A stretch of 21,818 bases of DNA from Firmicutes bacterium AM55-24TS. Its GTDB lineage: Bacteria; Bacillota; Clostridia; UBA1381. Where the stretch lies: positions 1-21,818 of the forward strand of contig QTVU01000046.1 of NCBI GenBank assembly GCA_003460745.1, given 5' to 3'. A program made the position numbers and the translations under genes. The notes beneath the pieces were generated by a model that did not search any database, had not been told where the DNA came from, and saw nothing but the letters and a program-made list of their open reading frames with translations. This document shows, in pieces, positions 8,091-16,401 of the stretch (position 1 is the first letter of the stretch; every line of letters starts with the position of its first letter).

Positions 8091-9251
8091 TTAATAATCC
8101 CGTGTAATCAATTTTACCGGTACAACATCTCTTATACCCTTTTCTTCCCCACGGATTTCTTTAAGTATTGTTTCTCCTGCCCTCACACCTATCTCATAAA
8201 AGTCCTGTTCAACGGTTATTATTTTATCTCCGCCATGCATATTATTGAGTTCGTCCATATTGTCAAATCCCATAATACACATATCATCAGGAACTGATAT
8301 TCCAAGTTCTTCGCAAACAGAATACAGCTCAACGGCAACCCAGTCATTCTGGCATAAAATACAGGTAACTCCTTCTGCGCGCATTTGTCCTATAATCTCA
8401 GCGATATACGCTCTCAGACTGTCATACCGAGCCGCCTCTGTTTCATTAAGCATATTATACTTATCGTCAAGATCAACACATACATAATCAAGATTTACCT
8501 CAATATTATTCTCAGCAAGAGCAGATGTATAGCCCATATATCTGTCGCGTATCGACAACGACTCATTTATTCTTCGTTTGCTGAAAAAGCCTATTTTTTT
8601 ATGCCCTTTACTTATAGCGTACTCACACAGCATCTTTGTTCCCCCGAAGTTATCCGATGCAACATAACTCACAGGCATATTTTCAATATAATTATCAATA
8701 ATAACAAGCGGAATTTTTTTTGCAAGAAACTGGTTATATACCTCAAAGTTCTTTGTGCCGTTTACAGGATAACATATAACTCCGTCTATACCTTGATTTA
8801 AAAGAGAGCGCAAAATACTCGCCTCAGTTTCAACATCCCGGTTTGCATTATATATACTGGCAAAACAATTCTCTTTATTTAACACACTGTTAATACCATC
8901 AAAACATTTAAACATATTTCCCAGCTTTATGTCAAATGGCAGCACTAATGCTACAAGTAATACTTCTCTGTCTTTATTTTCCGAATTTGTCCTGATATCA
9001 GACACACTTCTGCCTTCTATAATATCAACCGCTTCACGCGAAACAAAGCTTCCGCTGCCTCTTTTTCTGTTAATTATACCTGCCTTTTCAAGCTCTTCCA
9101 ATGCGCGTATAGCAGTAATACGGCTTACACCGAATTCCTTTGTTATCCTGTCCTCAGTCACAAACGGAACATCATATTCAAAATCTCCAGACTTAATCCG
9201 TTCCCTTAATTTATCTATAACCTGCATATATAGCGGCTTCTTATCTGACAT
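8091..9251 (-). CDS. GntR-type HTH/LacI-type sensor transcriptional regulator 2
   Basis: A 386-residue paralog of the neighbouring regulator with the same two-part design: GntR winged helix (about 1-75) and LacI-like sugar sensor (about 95-380). The recognition segment VSRITAIRALEELE and the wing RKRGSGSFV are almost identical to those of regulator 1, so the two probably bind the same or overlapping operators. The sensor halves share long blocks (IENMPVSYV, GISVPDDM, IMGFD) but differ in the middle, which would allow different sugars or affinities. GGAGG precedes the ATG. The gene follows the GH3 gene in the same direction, with its own TTGACA-17-TATATT promoter whose -10 is overlapped by a TGATATATTA element. 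It is a probable autoregulated repressor or co-regulator of the locus. Confidence 0.93.
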   Translation of the reverse strand: MSDKKPLYMQVIDKLRERIKSGDFEYDVPFVTEDRITKEFGVSRITAIRALEELEKAGIINRKRGSGSFVSREAVDIIEGRSVSDIRTNSENKDREVLLVALVLPFDIKLGNMFKCFDGINSVLNKENCFASIYNANRDVETEASILRSLLNQGIDGVICYPVNGTKNFEVYNQFLAKKIPLVIIDNYIENMPVSYVASDNFGGTKMLCEYAISKGHKKIGFFSKRRINESLSIRDRYMGYTSALAENNIEVNLDYVCVDLDDKYNMLNETEAARYDSLRAYIAEIIGQMRAEGVTCILCQNDWVAVELYSVCEELGISVPDDMCIMGFDNMDELNNMHGGDKIITVEQDFYEIGVRAGETILKEIRGEEKGIRDVVPVKLITRDY

Positions 9252-9302
9252 TTGTATTTTCCTCCAAAATAATATATCTTAAACTGTGTTCTTTCTTATT
9301 TT

Positions 9303-9331
9303 AATATATCACTTTTGAGACAATTTGTCAA
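9303..9331 (-). promoter_or_regulatory. Promoter and operator of GntR/LacI regulator 2
   Basis: On the minus strand, TTGACA (9326-9331) and TATATT (9303-9308) are 17 bases apart. TGATATATTA (minus strand, 9302-9311) overlaps the -10, and a second TGATATATTT lies about 40 bp upstream (9346-9355), touching the GH3 stop codon. A separate small palindrome GACAA-A-TTGTC overlaps the -35. Confidence 0.65.
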
Positions 9332-9356
9332 ATAGCTATTGTACGAAATATATCAT

Positions 9357-11228
9357 TTATAAAAAGATATATTTTTCTTTTTCTCCCGCTTTAAGAAAAA
9401 TCTTTTTAAATCCGCAGAGATTTTTATGAGGAATGTATTCATATCTTAGCACGCTGTATGCGGTATCAATATATCCTTTATTTTCAATTTCAACAGTTTT
9501 ATCATCAATCCAATTTTCAGTTATATTTGAGTATGTAAGTCCATAACCAAATTCATAAACAGGTTTTCCCTTAAAGAACTTATATGTTCTGTTTTCCATT
9601 GAATAATCCTCAAATGGCGGCAAATCATCAATCGACTCATAAAAAGTCACCGGTAAACGCCCGCTTGGACTAACATTACCAAATAATATGTCCGCCACTG
9701 CCTCTCCTCCCATAGCGCCCGAATAGAACACCTGCAATACTGCATTGCACTCTTTATCCTGACGCGACAAATTAGTACAGCTTCCCGTTACATTAAAGAA
9801 TACAGTCGGTTTCCCTTGTGCAATAACTGCATCATAAAGCCTCATTTGACACGGAGGCAGTTCTAAATCACGCTTGTCGCCGCTGTAATCGGCATTATAC
9901 GCATCTCCAGCCTCTCCTTCAAGCAAAGTATTAAGCCCCATACAAAGGATTACCACATCTGCATTCCTTGCTGCTATAATTGCCTCCTCAAACGGAATAT
10001 GCGGTGAGTTTGAGTTTGATATATCACAGCCTTTTGCATATGTAATATGCCCGCTTGCTTTATCTTGTATTCCTTTGAGTATGGTTGAATACCTCGATGG
10101 TGTTCCGTTATAATTGCCAAGAAGCACAGAAACGTCATCTGCATTAGGTCCTATTACCGCAATGTGTTCTGTTCCTTTAAGCGGAAGTATTCCGTCATTT
10201 TTAAGAAGAACAACGCTTTCCTGCGCCATCTTAAGATTTGTTTCCATATGCTCCTTACATTCTATGACATCAAGCGGAATGTCGTTGTACTCACAGTCAT
10301 CATCAAACATTCCCAGTCTATACCTTGCTTCAAACAGCTTTTCCACCGCTTTTGTTATGGTTTCCTCGCTCACAAGTCCTCTTGCTATGGCGGCTATCAA
10401 ATAAGCATATTCAGCTCCGCAGTTCATTATACAGCCATTGTTTACAGCAAGCGCAGCACTCTCAGCTGCATCTTCTGTAACTCTGTGATGTGTATGAAAA
10501 TCACAAACAGCTCCGCAATCTGATACAATATATCCGTCAAACCCCCACTCATCACAGAGAATATCCTGAAGCAATGTTTTACTGCCGCAGCAAGGCTCAC
10601 CGTTTAGTCGGTTGTATGCGCCCATAACTGCCGCAGGCTCTGCGTTATCAATACAATATTTAAACGCCCACAGATAAGTTTCACGCAAATCCTTTTCGCT
10701 GACAACAGAATTAAAACTGTGTCTTATTCCCTCAGGTCCACTGTGAACAGCGAAGTGCTTCAATGTCGCATCTGTTTTTCTGTACTTGCCATCACCTTGC
10801 ATTCCTTTTACAAATGCCGTACCAAGCACTCCTGCAAGATACGGGTCTTCCCCGTAGGTTTCATGACCCCTGCCCCAACGCGGATCTCTGAAAATATTTA
10901 TGTTCGGCGCCCAGCAGGTAAGTCCCTGATATATTTTTGTTGATCCAAATGATTTGTATCCGTTATATTTGGCACGCACCTCATTTGAAATATCCTCAGC
11001 CACCTTATACATCAAATCTTCATTGAATGATGCTGCCATTGCAATTGCCTGTGGAAAAACAGTCGCAGTTCCACTGCGCGCAACGCCATGCAAAGCCTCA
11101 TTCCACCAATTATATGCCGGAATTCCAAGACGTTCTATTGCCGGCGCGTCATGCTGCATTTGTGCTATTTTTTCAGCCAATGTCATTTTTGACACAAGCT
11201 CTTTTGCCCGTTCCTTAAAATCCTCCAT
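9357..11228 (-). CDS. GH3 beta-glycosidase (beta-xylosidase/beta-glucosidase type), short C terminus
   Basis: A 623-residue glycoside hydrolase of family 3, probably cytoplasmic because no signal peptide is visible. It should release terminal beta-linked xylose or glucose from imported oligosaccharides. The N-terminal barrel carries the nucleophile Asp237 in GYIVSDCGAV. The C-terminal sandwich has the usual acid/base region, GLNTLLEGEAGD followed by KRDLELPP, which resembles bacterial GH3 beta-xylosidases. The start at 11228 (MEDFKERAK) is preferred over one 30 bp upstream because GGGAGG lies eight bases before it. The fibronectin-III-like tail begins after YGLTYSN but stops at LKAGEKEKYIFL, lacking the last strands that family members usually have. 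The stop lies next to the regulator 2 promoter. Xylosidase versus glucosidase cannot be settled here. Confidence 0.9.
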   Translation of the reverse strand: MEDFKERAKELVSKMTLAEKIAQMQHDAPAIERLGIPAYNWWNEALHGVARSGTATVFPQAIAMAASFNEDLMYKVAEDISNEVRAKYNGYKSFGSTKIYQGLTCWAPNINIFRDPRWGRGHETYGEDPYLAGVLGTAFVKGMQGDGKYRKTDATLKHFAVHSGPEGIRHSFNSVVSEKDLRETYLWAFKYCIDNAEPAAVMGAYNRLNGEPCCGSKTLLQDILCDEWGFDGYIVSDCGAVCDFHTHHRVTEDAAESAALAVNNGCIMNCGAEYAYLIAAIARGLVSEETITKAVEKLFEARYRLGMFDDDCEYNDIPLDVIECKEHMETNLKMAQESVVLLKNDGILPLKGTEHIAVIGPNADDVSVLLGNYNGTPSRYSTILKGIQDKASGHITYAKGCDISNSNSPHIPFEEAIIAARNADVVILCMGLNTLLEGEAGDAYNADYSGDKRDLELPPCQMRLYDAVIAQGKPTVFFNVTGSCTNLSRQDKECNAVLQVFYSGAMGGEAVADILFGNVSPSGRLPVTFYESIDDLPPFEDYSMENRTYKFFKGKPVYEFGYGLTYSNITENWIDDKTVEIENKGYIDTAYSVLRYEYIPHKNLCGFKKIFLKAGEKEKYIFL

Positions 11229-11289
11229 TATATTTACCTCCCTGAACAGAGTTCTCATAATTCCACTGTTTTCAATTTTTTATAAATAC

Positions 11290-11318
11290 AGTTTATCATA
11301 TGTTTTTATAACATTCAA
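11290..11318 (-). promoter_or_regulatory. Putative promoter of the GH3 gene
   Basis: On the minus strand, TTGAAT (11313-11318) and TAAACT (11290-11295) are separated by 17 bases. No TGATATATTA element is seen here, so this gene may be outside the regulon suggested by the other promoters. It is divergent from the promoter of the large secreted protein. Confidence 0.45.
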
Positions 11319-11328
11319 TACTTTTTTC

Positions 11329-11357
11329 TTGACTTTGTTATGTTTTTAGTATAGAAT
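11329..11357 (+). promoter_or_regulatory. Promoter of the secreted beta-helix protein gene
   Basis: TTGACT (11329-11334) and TAGAAT (11352-11357) are 17 bases apart. Just downstream, at the expected start site, lies the small inverted repeat AATTG-T-CAATT (11360-11370), and further into the leader the palindrome TATTCGAATA (11388-11397). Neither resembles the TTGATATA element of the other promoters, so a different regulator may act here. Confidence 0.55.
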
Positions 11358-11430
11358 TAAATTGTCAATTGTTATACTTATTATATGTATTCGAATATAA
11401 TACAAACTCTTTTTGCTGGAGGTTTTCAAT

Positions 11431-14400
11431 ATGAATTTATCATCAAAATTGCTTCGCATATGCACTGGTGTTCAGGCTGCTGCCATAATTGCCATTTCAA
11501 TGCCTGTTTCAACATCCTATGCCGCCGCACCTGATCCGAATTGGCATGTAGTAAAAACACAATACAAAACAGACGATTATGTTATAGCCGGATATGAAGC
11601 CAAGGATTTTGGAATTTCCGCTAACGGCAGAACTGATGTAACTGAAAAAATCCAGACCGCTCTTGACGAATTATACAAAATCGGAGGCGGCACGTTATTT
11701 TTACCTGCAGGACGCTATGTTGTAAAGGGAACACTGAAAATACCTCAGGGAGTAATTCTTGCCGGCGACTGGCAAAGTCCTGACGAAAACAACGGAAAGG
11801 CTGCCGGAACAATACTTATGGCATACTCAGGACGCGGAGAAAATGATATAAATGACAATTACGACAGTGAGACTGAAAATATGCCGTTTATAACACTCGA
11901 ACCAAACGCATCCATCAAGGGAATAAATATATGGTATCCCGAACAGGCACCTGACAATATTGTCCCCTACCCGACGACTATTCGTATGTACGACCCTAAA
12001 ACATGGGGCGCGGACAGCACGAGAATAAGCAATGTTACATTTGTGAACTCATACAACGCTATTCGTCAGGGACCCTATTCAAGCGGTTGTCCCAATATTG
12101 AAAATGTATACATATCGCCCTTGCACACCGCAGTTGATATTGACGGTCTTGCTGATGTTGGTCGTTTCACTAATATTCATATCTCGCCCGATTATTGGAT
12201 TAACTCCGAACTTGATAACGCCAAAGAGTGTGAAAATTCTCTGCGAACGTATACAAAGGAAAACGCAACCGGTATCAAGCTCGGGCGAATAGACTGGTCA
12301 TATCTGTCTTTTTCTGAAATTGAAGGCTGTAAGCATGGTATGGAGTTTACACTTTCTCACAGCGTTCTAAGCTACAAAGACGGAGATCTTAACGGTACTA
12401 TGAACGCATGGTCGTATCCTAACGGACAGATATACAATGCAGATATATCCGGCTGTGAAGTAGGATTATTCTCAGAAGGAACCTCCGGCGCGGGTATGCT
12501 CGTTGCTGAAATGAATATATATGACTGTGACACAGGAATTGAAGCTGTAAACGGCATCGAATCAGGCAACGGCAATCTTGAAATAGCAAACTCTGTTATA
12601 AGCGGCAGCAATTATGCAATCAACTATAACGCTCTTTCGAGAATGTGTATAGGAAATTCAAAGATTGACGGAAACATAGATATTCAAAGCAGCAATGTTT
12701 CTATCGCAGGCGCGGAATTTAAGAACTGCCCTTCTATTACGCTGAAAAACAACACTGATACAGTTCTTGATAAAAATGGAAATCCCGTTATAAAAACAGG
12801 ACAGCTGATTATTTCTTCATCAGATAATCTTCCTGCCATAGATAATCAAAACAGCAGTCAGGTTATACATAATACATTGCAATATATGCCTCCAAATGTA
12901 AGCAGCATTACAGAAGAGCCCAACCTTGTCACAAAACCGTATAAGCCTGATATATTCGTTGTAACCAATGCGCCGTATAACGCGCCGCACAACGAGGTTG
13001 ACTTTCAAAAATTCAACTCTCCATGTGAACAGGACGCATCAGCGGCAATACAACAGGCTCTTGATGACGCCGAAGCAAACGGCGGAGGTATTGTATTCTG
13101 TCCACCCGGCAGATATACATTAAAGTCACCCCTTTCAGTTGCAGCCGGTGTTGAACTCAGAGGCGCAATAGACCATACGCGCTTACCGATAAAGCTCGGA
13201 ACTATATTTGATACCGTTGTTCCCGAAAATGAATTTTTAAATACCTCCTTCACGGAACTTAACACAAAAACCGTTGACGGAATTGATAATGTCTTAAGCG
13301 GCAACAGTATTTTTGGAGAAGTGCCCTCTCCCATTGTAAACGAAGACGGTACAGCTGCACGTTCTGTAACAGTCACACCCTACGGCTTACGATTGTATTC
13401 AGCTGCAGCCGCAGAACAGGCTCACGCATTTGACCATTCAACTCAGCTTGAATGCGGGAAAAGCGACAGTAAATATATCATTGAGGCTGTTGTGTCTCCA
13501 AAATCCATTAAAGAGAACGGCGAATTTTTTATAACACTTTCAAGACATGATGCAGGAACAAATAAAAATGCGGATGCTTTTCGTATAGCCAATTTCAAGG
13601 CTAACGGTAATATCCTTGAGCTACTAGGCGGCGTAAAAACTGAATTTTTGAATGATGAAATGTATTCTTTCCGATGGGAACTTGACCTTACAGATATAAA
13701 CAATAAAACAATCACAACCACCGTAATAGCCACAAAGGGCAACCAAAAGGGCGAGATATTCAAGTCTGCCGCTAAATTTCCGGATGCCTATCAAGGAAAT
13801 GTCGATAATGTAGGCCACATACTTCTGCAAGCCTCTAAAGTTTCAGGCGAGAGCAGCGGTGAATCAGAAGTATATGTTCATGGCGCAAGCGTACAAAGGG
13901 ACAATGAGCTAAATGAACCTGCATGGGTTATGCTCAGAGGCGGCAGCGGTATAAATGGTATTACATTTAACTGTATAGGTCAGAAATATCTTCCCTCACC
14001 CAATCCCTCTCCCTATATGATTCGGGGACAAGGCAATAATATATATGTTAAAAACATCGCTCTTCGCAATGTGTATGACGGCATAGATTTCAAGACCTAT
14101 TCCTGCAATAACCATTATATAAACGGGGTTGCGGGCATTGCGTGGCACAGTGAAATAGATATTGCCAATTCCGATAACGGCGTTATTGCAAATACTCAAT
14201 TTAACTGGGGTTCTCTGCTGTACGGTTCGCAAAACAAGCTCGGCTGCTGGGAAGACTCACCTATTAACAGCTATACAGACGCAAACGGCAGCAATATAGA
14301 CCCGCGCAGCTCAGTAAATGAACCGTATATGGAAAAATATATGTCAATGAACCTTGATTGTGTCACGGTTGACAATTGTAAAAACATACTGCTTTACAAT

Positions 14401-15597
14401 AATTTCAGCATTTTCGGTTCAAGCTCACTCACCTTGAAAGGTGATACAAAGGGACTTTGTATAGGTCAGGGCGCCGACGGCTCTCGTTTTGGACTGAGAG
14501 TTGCAGACAATGCCAATGTGGATTTTGTCAATACGCAGATAGTAAGCTTTTATTATACTGATTCATCACATATAACCGCAGACGAAGGATACGGCGGAAG
14601 ATGTGATTTTCTTAATACCAGCGCATGGTCAACACCATCAGCTAACATACGCTCGAACGGCGGAGAAATATATATGTATAACTCCACCTTTAACGGTGTA
14701 AGCAGAACTGCTTTTGCGGATTTGAGCAATGACGCATATGTCTTTTTGCAAACCGGATGGATAAACAACGCCAACGCAAACACTGTGCAGCCTGTAATCG
14801 GTGAGAATAATATTTCCTTTAGGGATTTGTTTTTTAACAGAAACTATAACAGCCTGCCAGAAACAACAAAACAGCCATCAGACAAACCAAATTCCGAGCC
14901 GAGAGCACCGCTCAATCCAAGACCCGGTACATATTATCCGCTAAACTCCAAACCGACATATATCGCCGAGCTTAACGAAACAACAGAATTTAATCGCATA
15001 CAGCTTGTGTGGGAGGAGGAACAAAGCGATGATGTTCGTGTCAATGTAAACGGAATCATTTTAGAAGGAACTGTAAACGGAAAGACACTCAACCTTTTAA
15101 ACGGAGCGGCTGAGGCGTCGGAAAATAATTCTAATTCGGAGGTGTTTAATCTTTACAATCTCACAGCGGATCATATTGAAATTACGGCAGAAAACAAGCC
15201 GATTGTAAAGCTATACAAGGATGAAAACTTGCAATATAAAATCACTGCAACAGGCTCAGAGCTTTTAAGCAGCCCTGAATATATGTTTGACGGAAATAAA
15301 GCAAGCGACAGCAATTTCTCAATGTTCTGGCATGTTGACCCAAAAGCAACGCCTTCTTCAAGCTTTGTTTCGGCATCTTTTGATAAGGAATACAGTATTT
15401 CTCAGCTTGCGCTGTACGCATGGGGACCTAACGGCTGGTATCCTAAAGGCTTTGATATATCCACTCATTCGTTCACTGCGCAAAGTCCTGCGGAAATAGG
15501 CTATCCGCGCAGTCTGCCTTATGTGCTGTCATCAACGCTTGATATAACAGCAGATGAATTTACAATCACTTTCCCCGAGGCGGCTACAGCGATATAA
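11431..15597 (+). CDS. Large secreted pectate-lyase-3-type beta-helix protein (frame broken near 3' end)
   Basis: In-frame part of 1388 residues. The start at 11431 follows GGAGG and opens a signal peptide ending near SYAA (about residue 33). A first pectate-lyase-3/GH28-like right-handed beta-helix begins at about 53 (DFGISANGRTD, then GGGTLFLPAGRY). A second begins near 522 (ASAAIQQALDDAEANGGG, then FCPPGRY). It is interrupted at about 626-826 by a stretch that reads like an inserted beta-sandwich, after which the helix resumes. The C-terminal portion (about 1270-1388) looks like a discoidin/F5/8 type C-like carbohydrate-binding domain, but it is cut by a stop just before its last strands. 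The missing end lies in the -1 frame (15576-16172). It probably acts outside the cell on a plant or host glycan. Catalytic residues and substrate cannot be assigned. Confidence 0.85.
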   Translation: MNLSSKLLRICTGVQAAAIIAISMPVSTSYAAAPDPNWHVVKTQYKTDDYVIAGYEAKDFGISANGRTDVTEKIQTALDELYKIGGGTLFLPAGRYVVKGTLKIPQGVILAGDWQSPDENNGKAAGTILMAYSGRGENDINDNYDSETENMPFITLEPNASIKGINIWYPEQAPDNIVPYPTTIRMYDPKTWGADSTRISNVTFVNSYNAIRQGPYSSGCPNIENVYISPLHTAVDIDGLADVGRFTNIHISPDYWINSELDNAKECENSLRTYTKENATGIKLGRIDWSYLSFSEIEGCKHGMEFTLSHSVLSYKDGDLNGTMNAWSYPNGQIYNADISGCEVGLFSEGTSGAGMLVAEMNIYDCDTGIEAVNGIESGNGNLEIANSVISGSNYAINYNALSRMCIGNSKIDGNIDIQSSNVSIAGAEFKNCPSITLKNNTDTVLDKNGNPVIKTGQLIISSSDNLPAIDNQNSSQVIHNTLQYMPPNVSSITEEPNLVTKPYKPDIFVVTNAPYNAPHNEVDFQKFNSPCEQDASAAIQQALDDAEANGGGIVFCPPGRYTLKSPLSVAAGVELRGAIDHTRLPIKLGTIFDTVVPENEFLNTSFTELNTKTVDGIDNVLSGNSIFGEVPSPIVNEDGTAARSVTVTPYGLRLYSAAAAEQAHAFDHSTQLECGKSDSKYIIEAVVSPKSIKENGEFFITLSRHDAGTNKNADAFRIANFKANGNILELLGGVKTEFLNDEMYSFRWELDLTDINNKTITTTVIATKGNQKGEIFKSAAKFPDAYQGNVDNVGHILLQASKVSGESSGESEVYVHGASVQRDNELNEPAWVMLRGGSGINGITFNCIGQKYLPSPNPSPYMIRGQGNNIYVKNIALRNVYDGIDFKTYSCNNHYINGVAGIAWHSEIDIANSDNGVIANTQFNWGSLLYGSQNKLGCWEDSPINSYTDANGSNIDPRSSVNEPYMEKYMSMNLDCVTVDNCKNILLYNNFSIFGSSSLTLKGDTKGLCIGQGADGSRFGLRVADNANVDFVNTQIVSFYYTDSSHITADEGYGGRCDFLNTSAWSTPSANIRSNGGEIYMYNSTFNGVSRTAFADLSNDAYVFLQTGWINNANANTVQPVIGENNISFRDLFFNRNYNSLPETTKQPSDKPNSEPRAPLNPRPGTYYPLNSKPTYIAELNETTEFNRIQLVWEEEQSDDVRVNVNGIILEGTVNGKTLNLLNGAAEASENNSNSEVFNLYNLTADHIEITAENKPIVKLYKDENLQYKITATGSELLSSPEYMFDGNKASDSNFSMFWHVDPKATPSSSFVSASFDKEYSISQLALYAWGPNGWYPKGFDISTHSFTAQSPAEIGYPRSLPYVLSSTLDITADEFTITFPEAATAI

Positions 15598-16172
15598 ACA
15601 ATCCTGACACAAAAGAGGATGGCTCGGTTCAGTACAAATATGGTTTCCGTTTGTTTGAACTTGAACTGTATGGATCAGTAGATTCTGTATGGTCAGGAGA
15701 TGTATCCGTTATCCCGTCTGAAAAGCCTGTAACAATTCCTGAGGTCACTAATACTCCAGAGCCTACAAATACTCCAGAGTCCACAAGTATACCTGAACCT
15801 ACAAATACTCCGGATATCCCGCATACAACAGATACTCCTGCTCCTGATAAAGATTTTTTAGCTTTAACTGCGACAGAGTCGGATAGCGGACTTACATTTA
15901 CCGCAACAGCAATGCTTGCACAGCCTTTTACCAATCCATATACAGCAATACTTGCACTGTATGATAATTCGGGTGTCCTTATAAGCGTGCGAATGCATTC
16001 GGTTAAAGAATCCCCTGAAGAAAACACTTTAATATTCGAAAACATTACTGTTCCCAACATAGAATATTACAAAGTCGCATTATTCAGATGGAATGATATA
16101 GATGGGGAATTCGGAATGATGCCCGTTGCTGAACCTATATTTTCCGCTTATATATCGACTAAGACCCAATAA
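15576..16172 (+). pseudogene. Out-of-frame 3' end of the beta-helix protein gene
   Basis: Reading in the -1 frame from 15576 gives the expected end of the discoidin-like domain, with YKYGFRLFELELYGSV. A Thr/Pro-rich linker of about 35 residues follows, then a C-terminal domain of about 105 residues (from FLALTATESDSG). The latter resembles the small module at the end of many clostridial and Paenibacillus secreted proteins, here with YKVALFRWNDIDG. One extra C in the TTTCCCCG tract at 15570-15577 would join both parts into a single protein of 1580 residues. The break may be a real mutation, a sequencing error or, less likely, programmed frameshifting. A TTG at 15651 could in principle start this frame, but no convincing ribosome binding site was seen for it. 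Confidence 0.82.
15747..15818 (+). repeat. Four tandem 18-bp units encoding a TNTPEP-type linker
   Basis: Four imperfect 18-bp units encode TNTPEP, TNTPES, TSIPEP and TNTPDI, between the discoidin-like domain and the C-terminal module. Such Thr/Pro repeats act as flexible, often glycosylated spacers in secreted enzymes and readily vary in copy number. Confidence 0.85.
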
Positions 16173-16189
16173 TCATAAACTGACTTTGG

Positions 16190-16223
16190 GAGACTCGACG
16201 CTATTGCTCGGGTCTCTTTTTTT
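16190..16223 (+). terminator. Terminator after the secreted beta-helix gene
   Basis: GAGACTCG (16190-16197) pairs with CGGGTCTC (16209-16216), with one T-G wobble, around an 11-base loop. Seven T residues follow. It sits about 18 bp after the stop codon of the -1 frame, which supports that frame as the true end of the gene. Confidence 0.88.
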
Positions 16224-16314
16224 CATTTCTGCTGTATTTTTAACTGACAAATTCATTTAATTGTATTCATTATAACCAAATACGCTTATTTGTCATATTT
16301 TTCTCAAAAAAAGA

Positions 16315-16343
16315 TTGATTTTGATATATTAAAGTGTTATAAT
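16315..16343 (+). promoter_or_regulatory. Promoter of manA with operator in the spacer
   Basis: TTGATT (16315-16320) and TATAAT (16338-16343) are separated by 17 bases. The spacer starts with TTGATATATTA (16321-16331), identical in sequence and position to the isomerase and regulator 1 promoters. Confidence 0.72.
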
Positions 16344-16346
16344 TGT

Positions 16347-16373
16347 TATATCATTATTAATTAAATTGATATA
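16347..16373. promoter_or_regulatory. Second operator-like pair in the manA leader
   Basis: TATATCA (16347-16353) and TGATATA (16367-16373) form an outward-facing inverted pair around a 13-base AT-rich centre containing TTAATTAA. It lies at the expected start of transcription, so together with the spacer element it could hold a second regulator dimer. Confidence 0.5.
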
Positions 16374-16401
16374 TCTTTAATCAGAAAGGAATTAAGATTT
16401 T

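Noticed and set aside
10017..10026. TGATATATCA palindrome inside the GH3 gene, matching the ABC leader site
   Set aside because: It lies in well-conserved coding sequence, far from any promoter, and is easily produced by AT-rich codons. Similar words (15451-15460 and near 15539) occur in the beta-helix gene, so single copies are not evidence.
15570..15620. Programmed -1 frameshift accepted as a fact
   Set aside because: The heptamer fits the pattern, but no stimulatory hairpin or upstream Shine-Dalgarno-like element was found. A second frame break of the same type nearby makes an indel or error more likely, so it is kept only as a possibility.
15629..16060. 143-residue minus-strand frame with Val/Gly/Ser repeats opposite the linker region
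   Set aside because: The repeats are the reverse complement of the Thr/Pro linker. The + strand frame fits a discoidin end, linker, terminal module and terminator.
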